Shown here: piece by piece, positions 1 to 8,837 of the stretch | How positions within the stretch are numbered: position 1 is the stretch's first letter | How the letters are laid out: each line of letters opens with the position of its first letter | Source: JAWLAT01 sp041395325 | Lineage (GTDB): Bacteria; Pseudomonadota; Gammaproteobacteria; Xanthomonadales; SZUA-5 | NCBI GenBank assembly: GCA_041395325.1 | Contig: JAWLAT010000005.1 | Span: forward strand, 186,001 to 250,000 | Length of the DNA stretch: 64,000 nt | Reading direction: 5' to 3' | Notes under the pieces: generated by a model | The model's input: the letters and a program-made list of their open reading frames with translations, nothing else | The model's database searches: none | Told to the model about the DNA's origin: nothing | Made by a program: the position numbers and the translations under genes

Positions 1-1214
1 TGATCGGCCCCGGTGGCACCTCGCTGGAGGTGCAGATCCGCACCTTCGAGATGCATCGCCAGGCCGAGCTGGGTGTGGCCGCGCACTGGCGTTACAAGGA
101 AGGCGGCAACAGCGATTCCAGCTTCGAGCGCAAGGTCGCCGAGATGCGCCAGCTGCTCGAACAGCGCGAAGATGGCGAGGACGACAGCGCCCTGCTGGCC
201 GGCTTCTCCACCGAGGCGCTGGAAGACCGCGTCTATGTGCTCACACCCAAGGGCCAGGTCGTCGACATGGCCCGCGGCAACACCGTGCTGGACTTCGCCT
301 ACCAGGTCCACACTGAGGTCGGCCACCGCTGTCGCGGCGCCAAGGTCAACGGCCGCATCGTGCCGCTCACCTACAGCCCCGGCAGCGGCGATCGCATCGA
401 GGTGCTCACCGGCAAGGAAGCCGCCCCCAGGCGCGACTGGCTCAGCGCCCAGAACGGTTATCTGAAGTCGGCCCGCAATCGCACCAAGGTGCGCAACTGG
501 TTCAACCGGCTCGATTTCGAGCAGAACGTCCGCGACGGCAAGGAGATTGTCGACCGCGAACTTTCCCGCCTGGCACTGGCCTCCGGCGGCCTGGAAGCGC
601 TGCTGCCCAAGCTCGGCATCGACAAGCTCGACGACCTTTACGCCCAGGTCGCCCTCGGTGATTTGTCACCGGCGCAGATCGCCCGCGTCGCCCACGAGCA
701 GCAGAGCCCAGCCCGCGACCCGCTGCCGCTGGCCAAGCAGACCCAGCGCCCCACCGAGACACCGAAGGACGCCATCGTCATCGACGGCGTCAACAATCTG
801 CTGGTCAGCATGGCGCAATGCTGCCACCCGCTCCCCGGCGACCCGGTACAAGGCTTCATCACCCGCGGCCGCGGCATCCGCGTCCACCACGCCGACTGCG
901 GCTCGCTGCGCCACCTCGCCACGCGCCACCCAGAACGTGTGGTCGAAGTGCAATGGGGCCGCTCGGTCAGCCAACGCTTCGAAGTGCGCATCCGCATCGA
1001 CGCCTACGACCGCCCCGGCCTGCTCCGCGACGTCGGCACCGTCATGGCCACCGCCCAGATCAACGTCCTCTCCCTCAGCAGCCAGGCCGGCAAGGACGGC
1101 TCCGCCGTGCTGAATGTCGACCTCGCCGTGGGCGATTTCGAGCAGTTGTCGCAGCTGATGAGCCGCTTGCGGGAAGTGGCGAATGTGGTGGGGGTTCAGC
1201 GGGTGGGGGGGTGA
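1..1214 (+). CDS. relA: RelA (p)ppGpp synthetase, C-terminal part (5' truncated by window)
   Basis: RelA makes (p)ppGpp on ribosomes stalled by uncharged tRNA and drives the stringent response. The frame is open from base 3, so the start lies upstream of the window. Visible parts are the end of the synthetase domain (EVQIRTFEMHRQAELGVAAH), a TGS domain (VYVLTPKGQVVDMARGNTVLDFAY), the Cys-containing zinc-finger-like segment (QCCHPLPGDPVQGFITRGRG, HHADC) and a C-terminal ACT domain (DRPGLLRDVGTVMA). The ACT text is closer to RelA than to SpoT. The HD and catalytic regions are outside the window, so hydrolase status cannot be judged. Confidence 0.93.
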   Translation, partial: IGPGGTSLEVQIRTFEMHRQAELGVAAHWRYKEGGNSDSSFERKVAEMRQLLEQREDGEDDSALLAGFSTEALEDRVYVLTPKGQVVDMARGNTVLDFAYQVHTEVGHRCRGAKVNGRIVPLTYSPGSGDRIEVLTGKEAAPRRDWLSAQNGYLKSARNRTKVRNWFNRLDFEQNVRDGKEIVDRELSRLALASGGLEALLPKLGIDKLDDLYAQVALGDLSPAQIARVAHEQQSPARDPLPLAKQTQRPTETPKDAIVIDGVNNLLVSMAQCCHPLPGDPVQGFITRGRGIRVHHADCGSLRHLATRHPERVVEVQWGRSVSQRFEVRIRIDAYDRPGLLRDVGTVMATAQINVLSLSSQAGKDGSAVLNVDLAVGDFEQLSQLMSRLREVANVVGVQRVGG

Positions 1215-1244
1215 GTCGCCTGGCCGACTTGGGTCCTGCGTCTC

Positions 1245-1303
1245 ACGTTTTGGTTCTTACGTTTTAGGTTTTACGTTTTAGGTTTTACGTTTTACGTCAT
1301 ACG
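1245..1303. repeat. Short TTTTACG/TTTTAGG direct repeats
   Basis: Just after the relA stop, units such as ACGTTTTAGGTTTT and ACGTTTTACG recur several times. This AT-rich stretch contrasts with its GC-rich surroundings. No hairpin with a clear terminator shape was found in it. It may be a slippage-prone simple repeat; any role in ending relA transcription is conjecture. Confidence 0.6.
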
Positions 1304-1387
1304 CCTACGACGTTTTCGTTTGCGGGTGATCTGGCCACAAGGCGCACCGCTGGCCCCGAAAGCAAGATCGAAGCGAGCAGCGCCACC

Positions 1388-1776
1388 GTAGAGCCCGCCC
1401 TGCAGGAGATTGAGCGCGCGGTATCGTCCCGCGGCGAGGCCACGACTTTCGCCTCGCCCCCGACCGCTCGTCACCATCAACCTCAATCGACACGCCAATC
1501 CCAACCGTAGGAGCCTGCCCTGCAGGCGATTGAGCGCGCGGTATCGTCCAGCGGCGAGGCCACGACTTTCGCCTCGCCCCCCGACCGCCCGGTCACCATC
1601 AACGTCAATCGACACGCCAATCCCGACCGTAGGAGCCTGCCCTGCAGGCGATTGGGCACGAATCCCAGGACTGCCGCCGCGATTGCGTTTCGCGCCACGC
1701 ATCGCACCCTTGTCGATCAGATGCAGACATCAATTGCAGCCACCAGCGTCACTGTGGGAGGCTGCTTGCAGCCGAC
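1388..1776. repeat. Tandem intergenic repeat carrying REP-like palindromes
   Basis: Near-identical units start at 1388, 1507 and 1629 (periods 119 and 122 bp). Each opens with GTAGGAGCCTGCCCTGCAGG or a close variant and continues with a conserved segment containing GAGCGCGCGGTATCGTC and CGAGGCCACGACTTTCGCC. The third copy is partial. A fourth, diverged head, GTGGGAGGCTGCTTGCAGCC, lies at 1754. The GCCTGC/GCAGGC core is palindromic, as in the dispersed REP-like elements of Xanthomonadales and Pseudomonas. The rest of 1215-1892 holds no credible gene; a frame open from 1410 is an upstream extension of the next CDS. Confidence 0.75.
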
Positions 1777-1892
1777 GGGGCCTGTCATTCTCAACCCGCC
1801 AGGTCGCCAGGTTTTCGCTACCAAACTCACCCCTGCAAACCGCTTCCCGAAGCCCCAAACCGTCACCCACCCAATCCCGCAGACACCGCCCC

Positions 1893-3035
1893 ATGACCGC
1901 CATGATGTGGTTCGACCAGCTCCTCCACCTGGCCCTGCACCTGGGACTGCTGGTCATCCTCTACGTGGGTGTGGTGCAAGCCATCGGGTGGCGACATCGT
2001 CCGTTGCGCTCCCCGCCCAGGACGGTCGCCGGCGAACAACTGCGGGTCTACGAAGGCCGGTACAAGGGCCGCATTCAGGACATCCAGCTCGAGTTCGAAG
2101 TCCCCGACACCATCCAGTTCACGCTCCGGCGCGAAGGCTGGTTCGATCGCCTCGCCAAGGCGATTGGACTGGTCTCCGAAACCCAGCTGGGCGAGGCCAA
2201 ACTGGACCGCACGCTGTATCTGGAACTGCCCGGCAGCCTGCTGCAACTGAACCGTGCTGAACCCACCGCGCTGACCTGGATTCTTGGACTGGACAAACGC
2301 CTCCGGGTCCAGGGCGCGCGCCTGCTGTCGCTGCAGGCCAGCAAGGGTCGTTTGAAACTGCGTGCCCTGATCGTACCGGCACGGCAAAGCGTCGACCCGT
2401 TGATCCTGAGCTGCGTGCAATGGCTGGAGGTTCCGCTCGCTGCGCTGCGCCAACTCGGCAGCGGCCAACACCCCGAGAGCCCCTGGCCGATCGTCAACCG
2501 GCTGATAGGCTGGACCTGGTTGATCGCGCTCGCCGGCGGTATCGCCCTGCTCCATTTCGGCCACGCGCACATCGTCGACCTGGGCCGATTGGCCCTGGCC
2601 GCGTTGATCCTCGCCACCCTGCTCACCATCACCGGCTTCATCTGGCTTAGCCACCACTACGACCTCAGCAGCACCCGACACCGGCTGCTGCTGTCCCTGG
2701 CCTTCATCGGCTGGCCCACCCTCTGGGGCGCCAGCGCCCTGCTGCTGCGCCAGATCAACATCAGCCTCGACCCACACCCACCCAGCGTCACCGCCCTGGC
2801 CGATTCCGAGCTGCAGCTTGTCCAGCGCCGCAGGATCCAGGACCGCTACGCCCTCGCCTTCGAGACCGTCGACGGCCGCACCCGACGCATCGACGTTGGC
2901 CTGTTCCAGACCCTGAGCTGGCTGTCGCGCTGGGACACGCAAACCGGCGACAGGCTGCAATTGCAGCAGCACCAGGGGGCGTTGGGGATCGCGTGGCGGC
3001 AGGTGGCGGAGCGCGCGGAAAGCGAGTCCCCGTAG
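1893..3035 (+). CDS. Predicted multi-pass membrane protein of unknown function
   Basis: I do not recognise this 380-residue protein. An N-terminal hydrophobic helix (about residues 8-28, LLHLALHLGLLVILYVGVV) is followed by a soluble domain of about 170 residues. Three more hydrophobic segments follow near residues 210-228, 235-255 and 265-285, and then a soluble tail. ATG 1893 was chosen because the upstream in-frame sequence is the non-coding REP field; ATG 1905 just downstream is also possible. The gene ends 148 bp before the next CDS and may be co-transcribed with it. Confidence 0.7.
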   Translation: MTAMMWFDQLLHLALHLGLLVILYVGVVQAIGWRHRPLRSPPRTVAGEQLRVYEGRYKGRIQDIQLEFEVPDTIQFTLRREGWFDRLAKAIGLVSETQLGEAKLDRTLYLELPGSLLQLNRAEPTALTWILGLDKRLRVQGARLLSLQASKGRLKLRALIVPARQSVDPLILSCVQWLEVPLAALRQLGSGQHPESPWPIVNRLIGWTWLIALAGGIALLHFGHAHIVDLGRLALAALILATLLTITGFIWLSHHYDLSSTRHRLLLSLAFIGWPTLWGASALLLRQINISLDPHPPSVTALADSELQLVQRRRIQDRYALAFETVDGRTRRIDVGLFQTLSWLSRWDTQTGDRLQLQQHQGALGIAWRQVAERAESESP

Positions 3036-3183
3036 CGGTCTCCGAGTCCACATCACCATTTCGTGGACGTTCGACTTCCCTGATGGCCTTCGCTGCCTGA
3101 AGCTCTACATCTCGATGGCCACAACCAATTTCTGCAAGCGTTGAGCCACCACCAAACCCAACCGCCAAAGGCAAGGCCAACCG

Positions 3184-5418
3184 ATGTTCAAGGAGTCCCT
3201 GTACCCGCTCTCCGACGGCAGCTGGCTGGCCATCACGCTGGATGCCAGCGCAGAACACGAACCACCCACCCGCCATCTGGAATTCGCCTACGCACGTGTA
3301 CACCATCCCGACGGCTCGACGCGGGAGCTGTTCGACCTGCTCACCATCCCGGTCGCCGCCGATACCAAAGCGGCGAAGACCATGACGCAGATGGCCGCCG
3401 GTCAACGCCAGATGGCGGAACAGTCCGCCGGCACCAGGTCCGAGGCGCAATACCGCAAGGCCGAACAGGACTACACCGCCAAGGCCGAAGCGCTGCGCAG
3501 GACTACACGGGGCCTGCCTGTGTCGGTGCATCTCGTGGGACCCACGCAGCTGCTCTGCGCCTACCAGCGGCATCAGGCTCCGCCGTGCTTTCGCCTGGTC
3601 GATCTGGCCAGCGAGGCGGAGCTCTGGTCGCTCGATGGCCAGACCATCGCCGATCAGATCTCGCAGCGACCATCGGCCAGCAAGCCAATCGCCGACCCGG
3701 CCCGGGAGATCGAGAAGCTCATGGCTGGGGTCGATCTCAACAGTCTTTCCGAGGAAGACAGCCAGGCGCTGATGGAACGCATCGAGGCGCTGTCGGCGCA
3801 TGCTCAGGCGCCCGATGATCCGGTGCTAGTCGCGCGGCGTCTGAGTCTGCTGGCCGCCTCGGACAATCGGATGCTGCTGAACGCGGGGATGGAGAAGGTC
3901 CTGGTCGAAGTCCGGCAGGGAAAGCTGCACACGCGGGCTCGCTGGCCCAGTCTCCATGGCAGCTGGCCATTGGCAGCCCGCACTGCGGAGGGTTTCGTGT
4001 TCCATTGCGTCACCGGACACGATGGCCGCGACGAAGTCCTGCACGTGCGGGCGACCGACGGCGCCGAGCTCGATCGGTGGTCCGCCAAGGGACGCCGCAC
4101 CCTGTGTGACGCGGCCGAAACCTGCCCGCCGGGCGAGGTCGTCGCCCTCGGCGCCTTGGGTGGTCAGGTGCTGCTCCACCAAGCTGGCCAGGCGCCGCCG
4201 CTGGTCGTGCCGAAGCTGTTGGGCCTGGACAAGTATGACTCGGTGAGCGTCGCCCTCAGCCCCAATGCAGCCATCGTTGCAATGGGCCGCAGCTTCGAGG
4301 CCAAGTCACTGGCGCTGTATGACCGCCAACGGGCGCTCGCTGCGCAACTTCCATGTCCGGCGGTGGAAGTCCAAACACAGCACGGCGATCACCAGCTCCG
4401 CATGCCCGGCTTTGCCCTCAGTGAGCGCGCCCTCTGGATGTTGGCCGCTGGCAAGCTCCGCGAGATCCCGTTCGACGCATTGGACTGGCAAACACCCAGC
4501 GCACCGGCGGCACCAATCAAGCGCCTCAAGACGGCGGCGCTGACGCTGGACAAGGCGCTTAAACAGGAACCGCTGGCCAGCATCGCCGATCAGATCCAGT
4601 GCTGGTTCCGTCCCGGCGTGGTGCTCACGCCCAAGCGCGTCTGCGGCGATACGCTGCCCGTGGGCAGCAGCAAGGCGGGCGGCCTTCCCGATTTGTCGGC
4701 CGATTGCCCCTGGCCGCGATGTCAGGACCAGCCCATGGCTTTCCTGCTGCAGATCAATCTCGCCGAGGTCGCCGCCGTCGACGCCAGCCTCGGCCTGCCG
4801 CTCGATGGCCTGCTCAGCGTCATTCTGGCCTTCGACGACTGCCCGATGCCCTCCTTCTACAGCGACGTCAACAGCGACCCCGAAGGCTGTCGCGTCATTT
4901 ACACACCGGCCAGCGCGCCACTTCATCGCACAACGCCACCGCCCAACATGCCCAAGCAGCGCCACGACGGCACCAGGACGGTGTGCAGCTACACGATGAA
5001 AGCCGGCGGCCCGATGCTCCCCGAGCTCTCCAACGACCGCGTCCAGCGCGCCCAACTCACCCCCGCGCAAGCCAACGCCTATCGGGAACTGGTCACCGCC
5101 ATCAACGGCGACGACGAATCCCCCCAACACTGGGCCACCCGTCTCGGCGGCAACCCCGCCCTGCTCCAGAACGACGACCTGCACCTGCAGGCCGAAAGCA
5201 ACGCCCGCTCACTACCCCAGGACGACACCACCTACACCCAGTGGACCGACCCAAGCTTCCAGCAGGTCGCACAGCGCTGGCGGCAACTGCTGCAACTGGC
5301 CGAAGGCAAGGAAGGCTGGACCTGGGGCGACGCCGGGTTGATGCATGTGATGGTGCGGGCGGATCAGTGGGACTGCGCAACGTTCACGCAGGGGTGGGGG
5401 ATTGGGGTTTGTCATTGA
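3184..5418 (+). CDS. Large protein with C-terminal DUF1963/YwqG-like domain
   Basis: This is a 744-residue protein without a signal peptide, so probably cytoplasmic. The C-terminal part (about residues 490-744) matches the YwqG/DUF1963 pattern: SKAGGLPDL, then a WP.C..QPMAFLLQINLAE segment, and near the end GWTWGDAGLMHVMVRADQ. The first 480 residues are not a family I know. They contain an Ala/Gln-rich charged stretch (about 60-105) and then beta-rich text with propeller-like spacing. YwqG proteins are usually about 250 residues, so the long N-terminus is unusual. The start at 3184 has AAGG-type purines just upstream. The biochemical role of the family is not established. Confidence 0.7.
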   Translation: MFKESLYPLSDGSWLAITLDASAEHEPPTRHLEFAYARVHHPDGSTRELFDLLTIPVAADTKAAKTMTQMAAGQRQMAEQSAGTRSEAQYRKAEQDYTAKAEALRRTTRGLPVSVHLVGPTQLLCAYQRHQAPPCFRLVDLASEAELWSLDGQTIADQISQRPSASKPIADPAREIEKLMAGVDLNSLSEEDSQALMERIEALSAHAQAPDDPVLVARRLSLLAASDNRMLLNAGMEKVLVEVRQGKLHTRARWPSLHGSWPLAARTAEGFVFHCVTGHDGRDEVLHVRATDGAELDRWSAKGRRTLCDAAETCPPGEVVALGALGGQVLLHQAGQAPPLVVPKLLGLDKYDSVSVALSPNAAIVAMGRSFEAKSLALYDRQRALAAQLPCPAVEVQTQHGDHQLRMPGFALSERALWMLAAGKLREIPFDALDWQTPSAPAAPIKRLKTAALTLDKALKQEPLASIADQIQCWFRPGVVLTPKRVCGDTLPVGSSKAGGLPDLSADCPWPRCQDQPMAFLLQINLAEVAAVDASLGLPLDGLLSVILAFDDCPMPSFYSDVNSDPEGCRVIYTPASAPLHRTTPPPNMPKQRHDGTRTVCSYTMKAGGPMLPELSNDRVQRAQLTPAQANAYRELVTAINGDDESPQHWATRLGGNPALLQNDDLHLQAESNARSLPQDDTTYTQWTDPSFQQVAQRWRQLLQLAEGKEGWTWGDAGLMHVMVRADQWDCATFTQGWGIGVCH

Positions 5419-5596
5419 GGGGCCGCCCCAGCGACGAGGGGTCGTGCGCATCGTTATGGATGTCCCTGTCATTGCACCTGTCATTGCAGGCGATGCGACA
5501 CGTACTAGAGACTCGATGCGTCGGTGGCCACTCACAGGCTAACTGAAGCCTGCGCGTGGCCCAGGCAGGAATCTGGGAGTCGAGTAGGGGGCATCC

Positions 5597-8500
5597 ATGT
5601 ATGACCGGCTCGCCACCTATGTCCTTTTGCTACAGCCGATGGCAAGGTCCCATACTGGAAGCAGATTCCCGGTAACTTGTATGCCCAAGCGAACCAGTCT
5701 TGCGGGTAGCGAACTCTTCATCGTCGACAACAGTGACGAAGACTGGAAGGCAGTCCGATATCTGCGCGACTGGTGCCAGCTCTCCAGCACAATTGACATC
5801 GCCACAGGCTATTTCGAGATTGGCGCCTTACTCGCTCTAGGCGACGAATGGAAGAAAGTTGATGGCATTCGGATCCTGATGGGAGACGAGGTCTCGCGCC
5901 GAACGAAGAAGGCCTTCGATGAAGTCATAGTCCGAGTTGTAGAGCGGCTCGACCAAAGCATCGAATCCGAAAAGCGAAAGAACGACTTCCTCGATGGCGT
6001 AGCCGCTATCGTCGACGCCCTAAGGGTCGGCAAGATCCGCTGCCGGATCTACCGAAAGGACAAGTTTCACGCTAAGGCCTACATCACTCACGCGCGGATG
6101 GAAGTGATCGGATCTTCAGCCCTGGTGGGATCCTCCAACTTTACCGGCCCGGGCTTGACCCAAAATGTCGAGTTGAACGTCCAGATCACAGGGGCGCCGG
6201 TATCTGTTCTTCAGGAGTGGTACGAGCAGCACTGGGACACTGCGGAGGACGTAACTGAGGAACTACTGCATGTCATCGAGCGCCACGTCCAGGAGTACTC
6301 GCCATTCGACGTCTACGCGAAGGCGCTGCACGAGTTTTTCCGCGGTCATGAGTTGACGGCCAGCGAGTGGGAGCGAGACCAATCCCACATCTATAGGATT
6401 CTGGCCCCCTACCAGCGCGAGGGCTATCACGCACTACTTAAGCGCGCCAGCCGCTACAAGGGCGCGTTTCTCTGCGATGGTGTCGGACTCGGAAAGACCT
6501 ACGTAGGTCTCATGCTTATTGAGAGACTTGTCGTTCACGACCGGCTGAAAGTCGCTCTCTTTGTCCCGAAGTCGGCGCGAAAACCGGTTTGGGAACGTGC
6601 CTTGCGCCAACGCCTACCGCATCTGTTCGGCAAGTACAGTCAGCTCGAAATTTTCAACCATACTGACCTGACGCGCGGCGGCAGCGTAGCGGAGGACATT
6701 GAAAGTGTGCGGGAACGCGCCGATGTAATTATCGTTGACGAGGCCCATCACTTTCGGAACACCGGAACCAAGGGCGATGAGGACGGCCCACAATCGCGCT
6801 ACTGGAAGTTCTACGAGATCGCGGAGGGTAAAACGCTCTTCATGCTTACCGCGACGCCGGTGAACAATCGGCTCCGAGATCTGCAGCACATGATCGAGCT
6901 GTTCTCGCGCCGACAGGCGGACTACTTCAAGGACGCACCACTCGGCATACACTCTCTGCCCGGTCACTTCCGAAAGATGGAAAAGGACCTTGAGCAATCC
7001 TTGCACAGGACGGTCGACAGCGAAGAAGGCGTTCAAACCGATATGTCTGAGGCCGACCACGTACTGGGAACCGATGCCCTGTTCCAGTCATTGGTCGTCC
7101 AACGTAGTCGGGCCTATGTCCGCCGAAGTCTGGATGCCGCCGGGGATGGCGACATCCTGTTTCCGAAGGCGCGGGCTCCTCAGGTGCAGCCCTACTCGGT
7201 CAAGCAAACCTATGGCAAGTTGTTGCAAATGCTGGAGGACGCCTTCAGCAAGGACAAACCGCTGTTCTCGCTGGCGATCTACTACCCGTATGCCTACTAC
7301 GCCGGTGAACAGGAAGGCATCGACGCGTTGGCGGAGGGTCGCCAGAAGCAAGTCGTTTCGCTAATCCGGACCCAGTTTCTCAAGCGATTCGAAAGCTCGG
7401 TGCAAGCCTTTCGCGCTTCCTGCTGGAATCTGTTGATCAAGTTGCTGGCCTGGGTTGAGGTGCACGCAGAGTCGACCCACGAGAAGCGATTGCTGGAGCG
7501 CTGGAAGAACCAGCACGCGAGTCTGATCAATTACGTACACCAGCACCAGCACGAGCTGTTCAGCGCAGACGAGGACGAGGATGCCGAAGAGGACCTTATA
7601 CCTCCGGAGATGCTCGAAGCGATTGAGCGGCTTCCGCGCGCTGAGTTCAAGGTGGACGAGATCATTGCCGAGACTATCCTGGATCTAGACCAGATCGCGT
7701 CTTTCCTCAAGGAGTTGGAGAAGTTCAAGCCCTCACAGGACAAGAAGCTGCAATCGCTGATTAGCCTGCTCAAGAAGGATCCTGTACTGAGGGCGCACAA
7801 GGTCCTCATCTTCAGCGAGTTCTTGGATACCGCCAGGTACCTCAATCAACAGCTCATCGAAGCGGGTATCGAAGGCGTGGATGAGATCGACAGCGCTACC
7901 AAGGGAGATCGTGGAGAGATCGTTACTCGCTTCTCGCCCTACTACAACGGATCCTCAAGCACACAACTTCTCGCGGAGGGCCGGAAAGAGATCCGAGTAC
8001 TAATCGCCACAGACGTTCTCTCGGAAGGGCTGAATCTCCAAGATGCCACGCGCCTGATCAACTATGACCTTCACTGGAACCCGGTGCGACTAATGCAACG
8101 CATCGGCCGTGTTGATCGACGTATGGACCCAGAAATCGAAGCCCGGATCTTGTCCGATCACCCCGACCAGAAGAATTTCCGAGGCGAAACCGCCTACTGG
8201 AACTTCCTGCCCCCAGACGAACTGGACGAGCTGCTTCGCCTGTTCAAGACCGTCTCAAAGAAGACGATGCGCATCTCCAAGACCTTCGGCATCGAAGGCA
8301 AGAAGCTGCTCACGCCGGAAGATGACTATCAGGCGCTGAAGGATTTCACGGATGCCTACGAAGGCAGCCTTTCACCGATCGAAGCCATGCATCTGGAGCT
8401 GCAGGCATTGCTGATTCAGCATCCAGGGCTGGAAGCCCGCCTGCTGATGCTGCCTGGTAAGGTCTTCAGCGGGACACGGCACCTGAAGCCGGGAACAAGA

Positions 8501-8824
8501 GCCGTGTTCTTTTGCTTCGCTTTGCCCGCTAGACCCGCTGGCGATGCCGACACCGACGAGCAGTCGAACTGGACGCTGGAAGCGGGGTTCGTGCAGTGGT
8601 ATCTCCTGGACCTCGAGAGCCAGAGCGTCCTGGAAGACGCCGCGCAGATCGTCGATGTGATTCGCGCCACGCCAAGCACACCACGCAACTGCGACATCGC
8701 GCCGACCACCTTGAAGCACGCGCGCGAGAAGCTCGAAAAGCACATCAAGAACACCTACTTGAAAAAGGTCCAAGCGCCGCTGGGTGTCGAGCCCGTGCTG
8801 CGCGCGTGGATGGAACTGAACTGA
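5597..8824 (+). CDS. PLD-domain SNF2-family helicase, defence-associated
   Basis: This 1075-residue protein fuses a phospholipase D-like domain to a superfamily 2 SNF2-type helicase. The PLD part (about residues 40-230) has KFHAKAYITH (HxK) and VGSSNFTGPGL; the Asp usual five residues after the Lys is replaced by His. The helicase has Walker A GVGLGKT (about 296), DEAH in VIIVDEAHHFRN (about 380), LTATPVNN (about 417) and motif VI LMQRIGRVDRR (about 834). It is first in an operon with a methyltransferase (14-bp gap) and a DUF3800 gene, a layout typical of restriction-like defence. The start at 5597 has AGGGGG upstream; Met29 (5681) is an alternative. Base composition is less GC-rich than neighbouring genes, suggesting transfer. 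Confidence 0.88.
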   Translation: MYDRLATYVLLLQPMARSHTGSRFPVTCMPKRTSLAGSELFIVDNSDEDWKAVRYLRDWCQLSSTIDIATGYFEIGALLALGDEWKKVDGIRILMGDEVSRRTKKAFDEVIVRVVERLDQSIESEKRKNDFLDGVAAIVDALRVGKIRCRIYRKDKFHAKAYITHARMEVIGSSALVGSSNFTGPGLTQNVELNVQITGAPVSVLQEWYEQHWDTAEDVTEELLHVIERHVQEYSPFDVYAKALHEFFRGHELTASEWERDQSHIYRILAPYQREGYHALLKRASRYKGAFLCDGVGLGKTYVGLMLIERLVVHDRLKVALFVPKSARKPVWERALRQRLPHLFGKYSQLEIFNHTDLTRGGSVAEDIESVRERADVIIVDEAHHFRNTGTKGDEDGPQSRYWKFYEIAEGKTLFMLTATPVNNRLRDLQHMIELFSRRQADYFKDAPLGIHSLPGHFRKMEKDLEQSLHRTVDSEEGVQTDMSEADHVLGTDALFQSLVVQRSRAYVRRSLDAAGDGDILFPKARAPQVQPYSVKQTYGKLLQMLEDAFSKDKPLFSLAIYYPYAYYAGEQEGIDALAEGRQKQVVSLIRTQFLKRFESSVQAFRASCWNLLIKLLAWVEVHAESTHEKRLLERWKNQHASLINYVHQHQHELFSADEDEDAEEDLIPPEMLEAIERLPRAEFKVDEIIAETILDLDQIASFLKELEKFKPSQDKKLQSLISLLKKDPVLRAHKVLIFSEFLDTARYLNQQLIEAGIEGVDEIDSATKGDRGEIVTRFSPYYNGSSSTQLLAEGRKEIRVLIATDVLSEGLNLQDATRLINYDLHWNPVRLMQRIGRVDRRMDPEIEARILSDHPDQKNFRGETAYWNFLPPDELDELLRLFKTVSKKTMRISKTFGIEGKKLLTPEDDYQALKDFTDAYEGSLSPIEAMHLELQALLIQHPGLEARLLMLPGKVFSGTRHLKPGTRAVFFCFALPARPAGDADTDEQSNWTLEAGFVQWYLLDLESQSVLEDAAQIVDVIRATPSTPRNCDIAPTTLKHAREKLEKHIKNTYLKKVQAPLGVEPVLRAWMELN

Positions 8825-8837
8825 CCAAGGCTCACCG

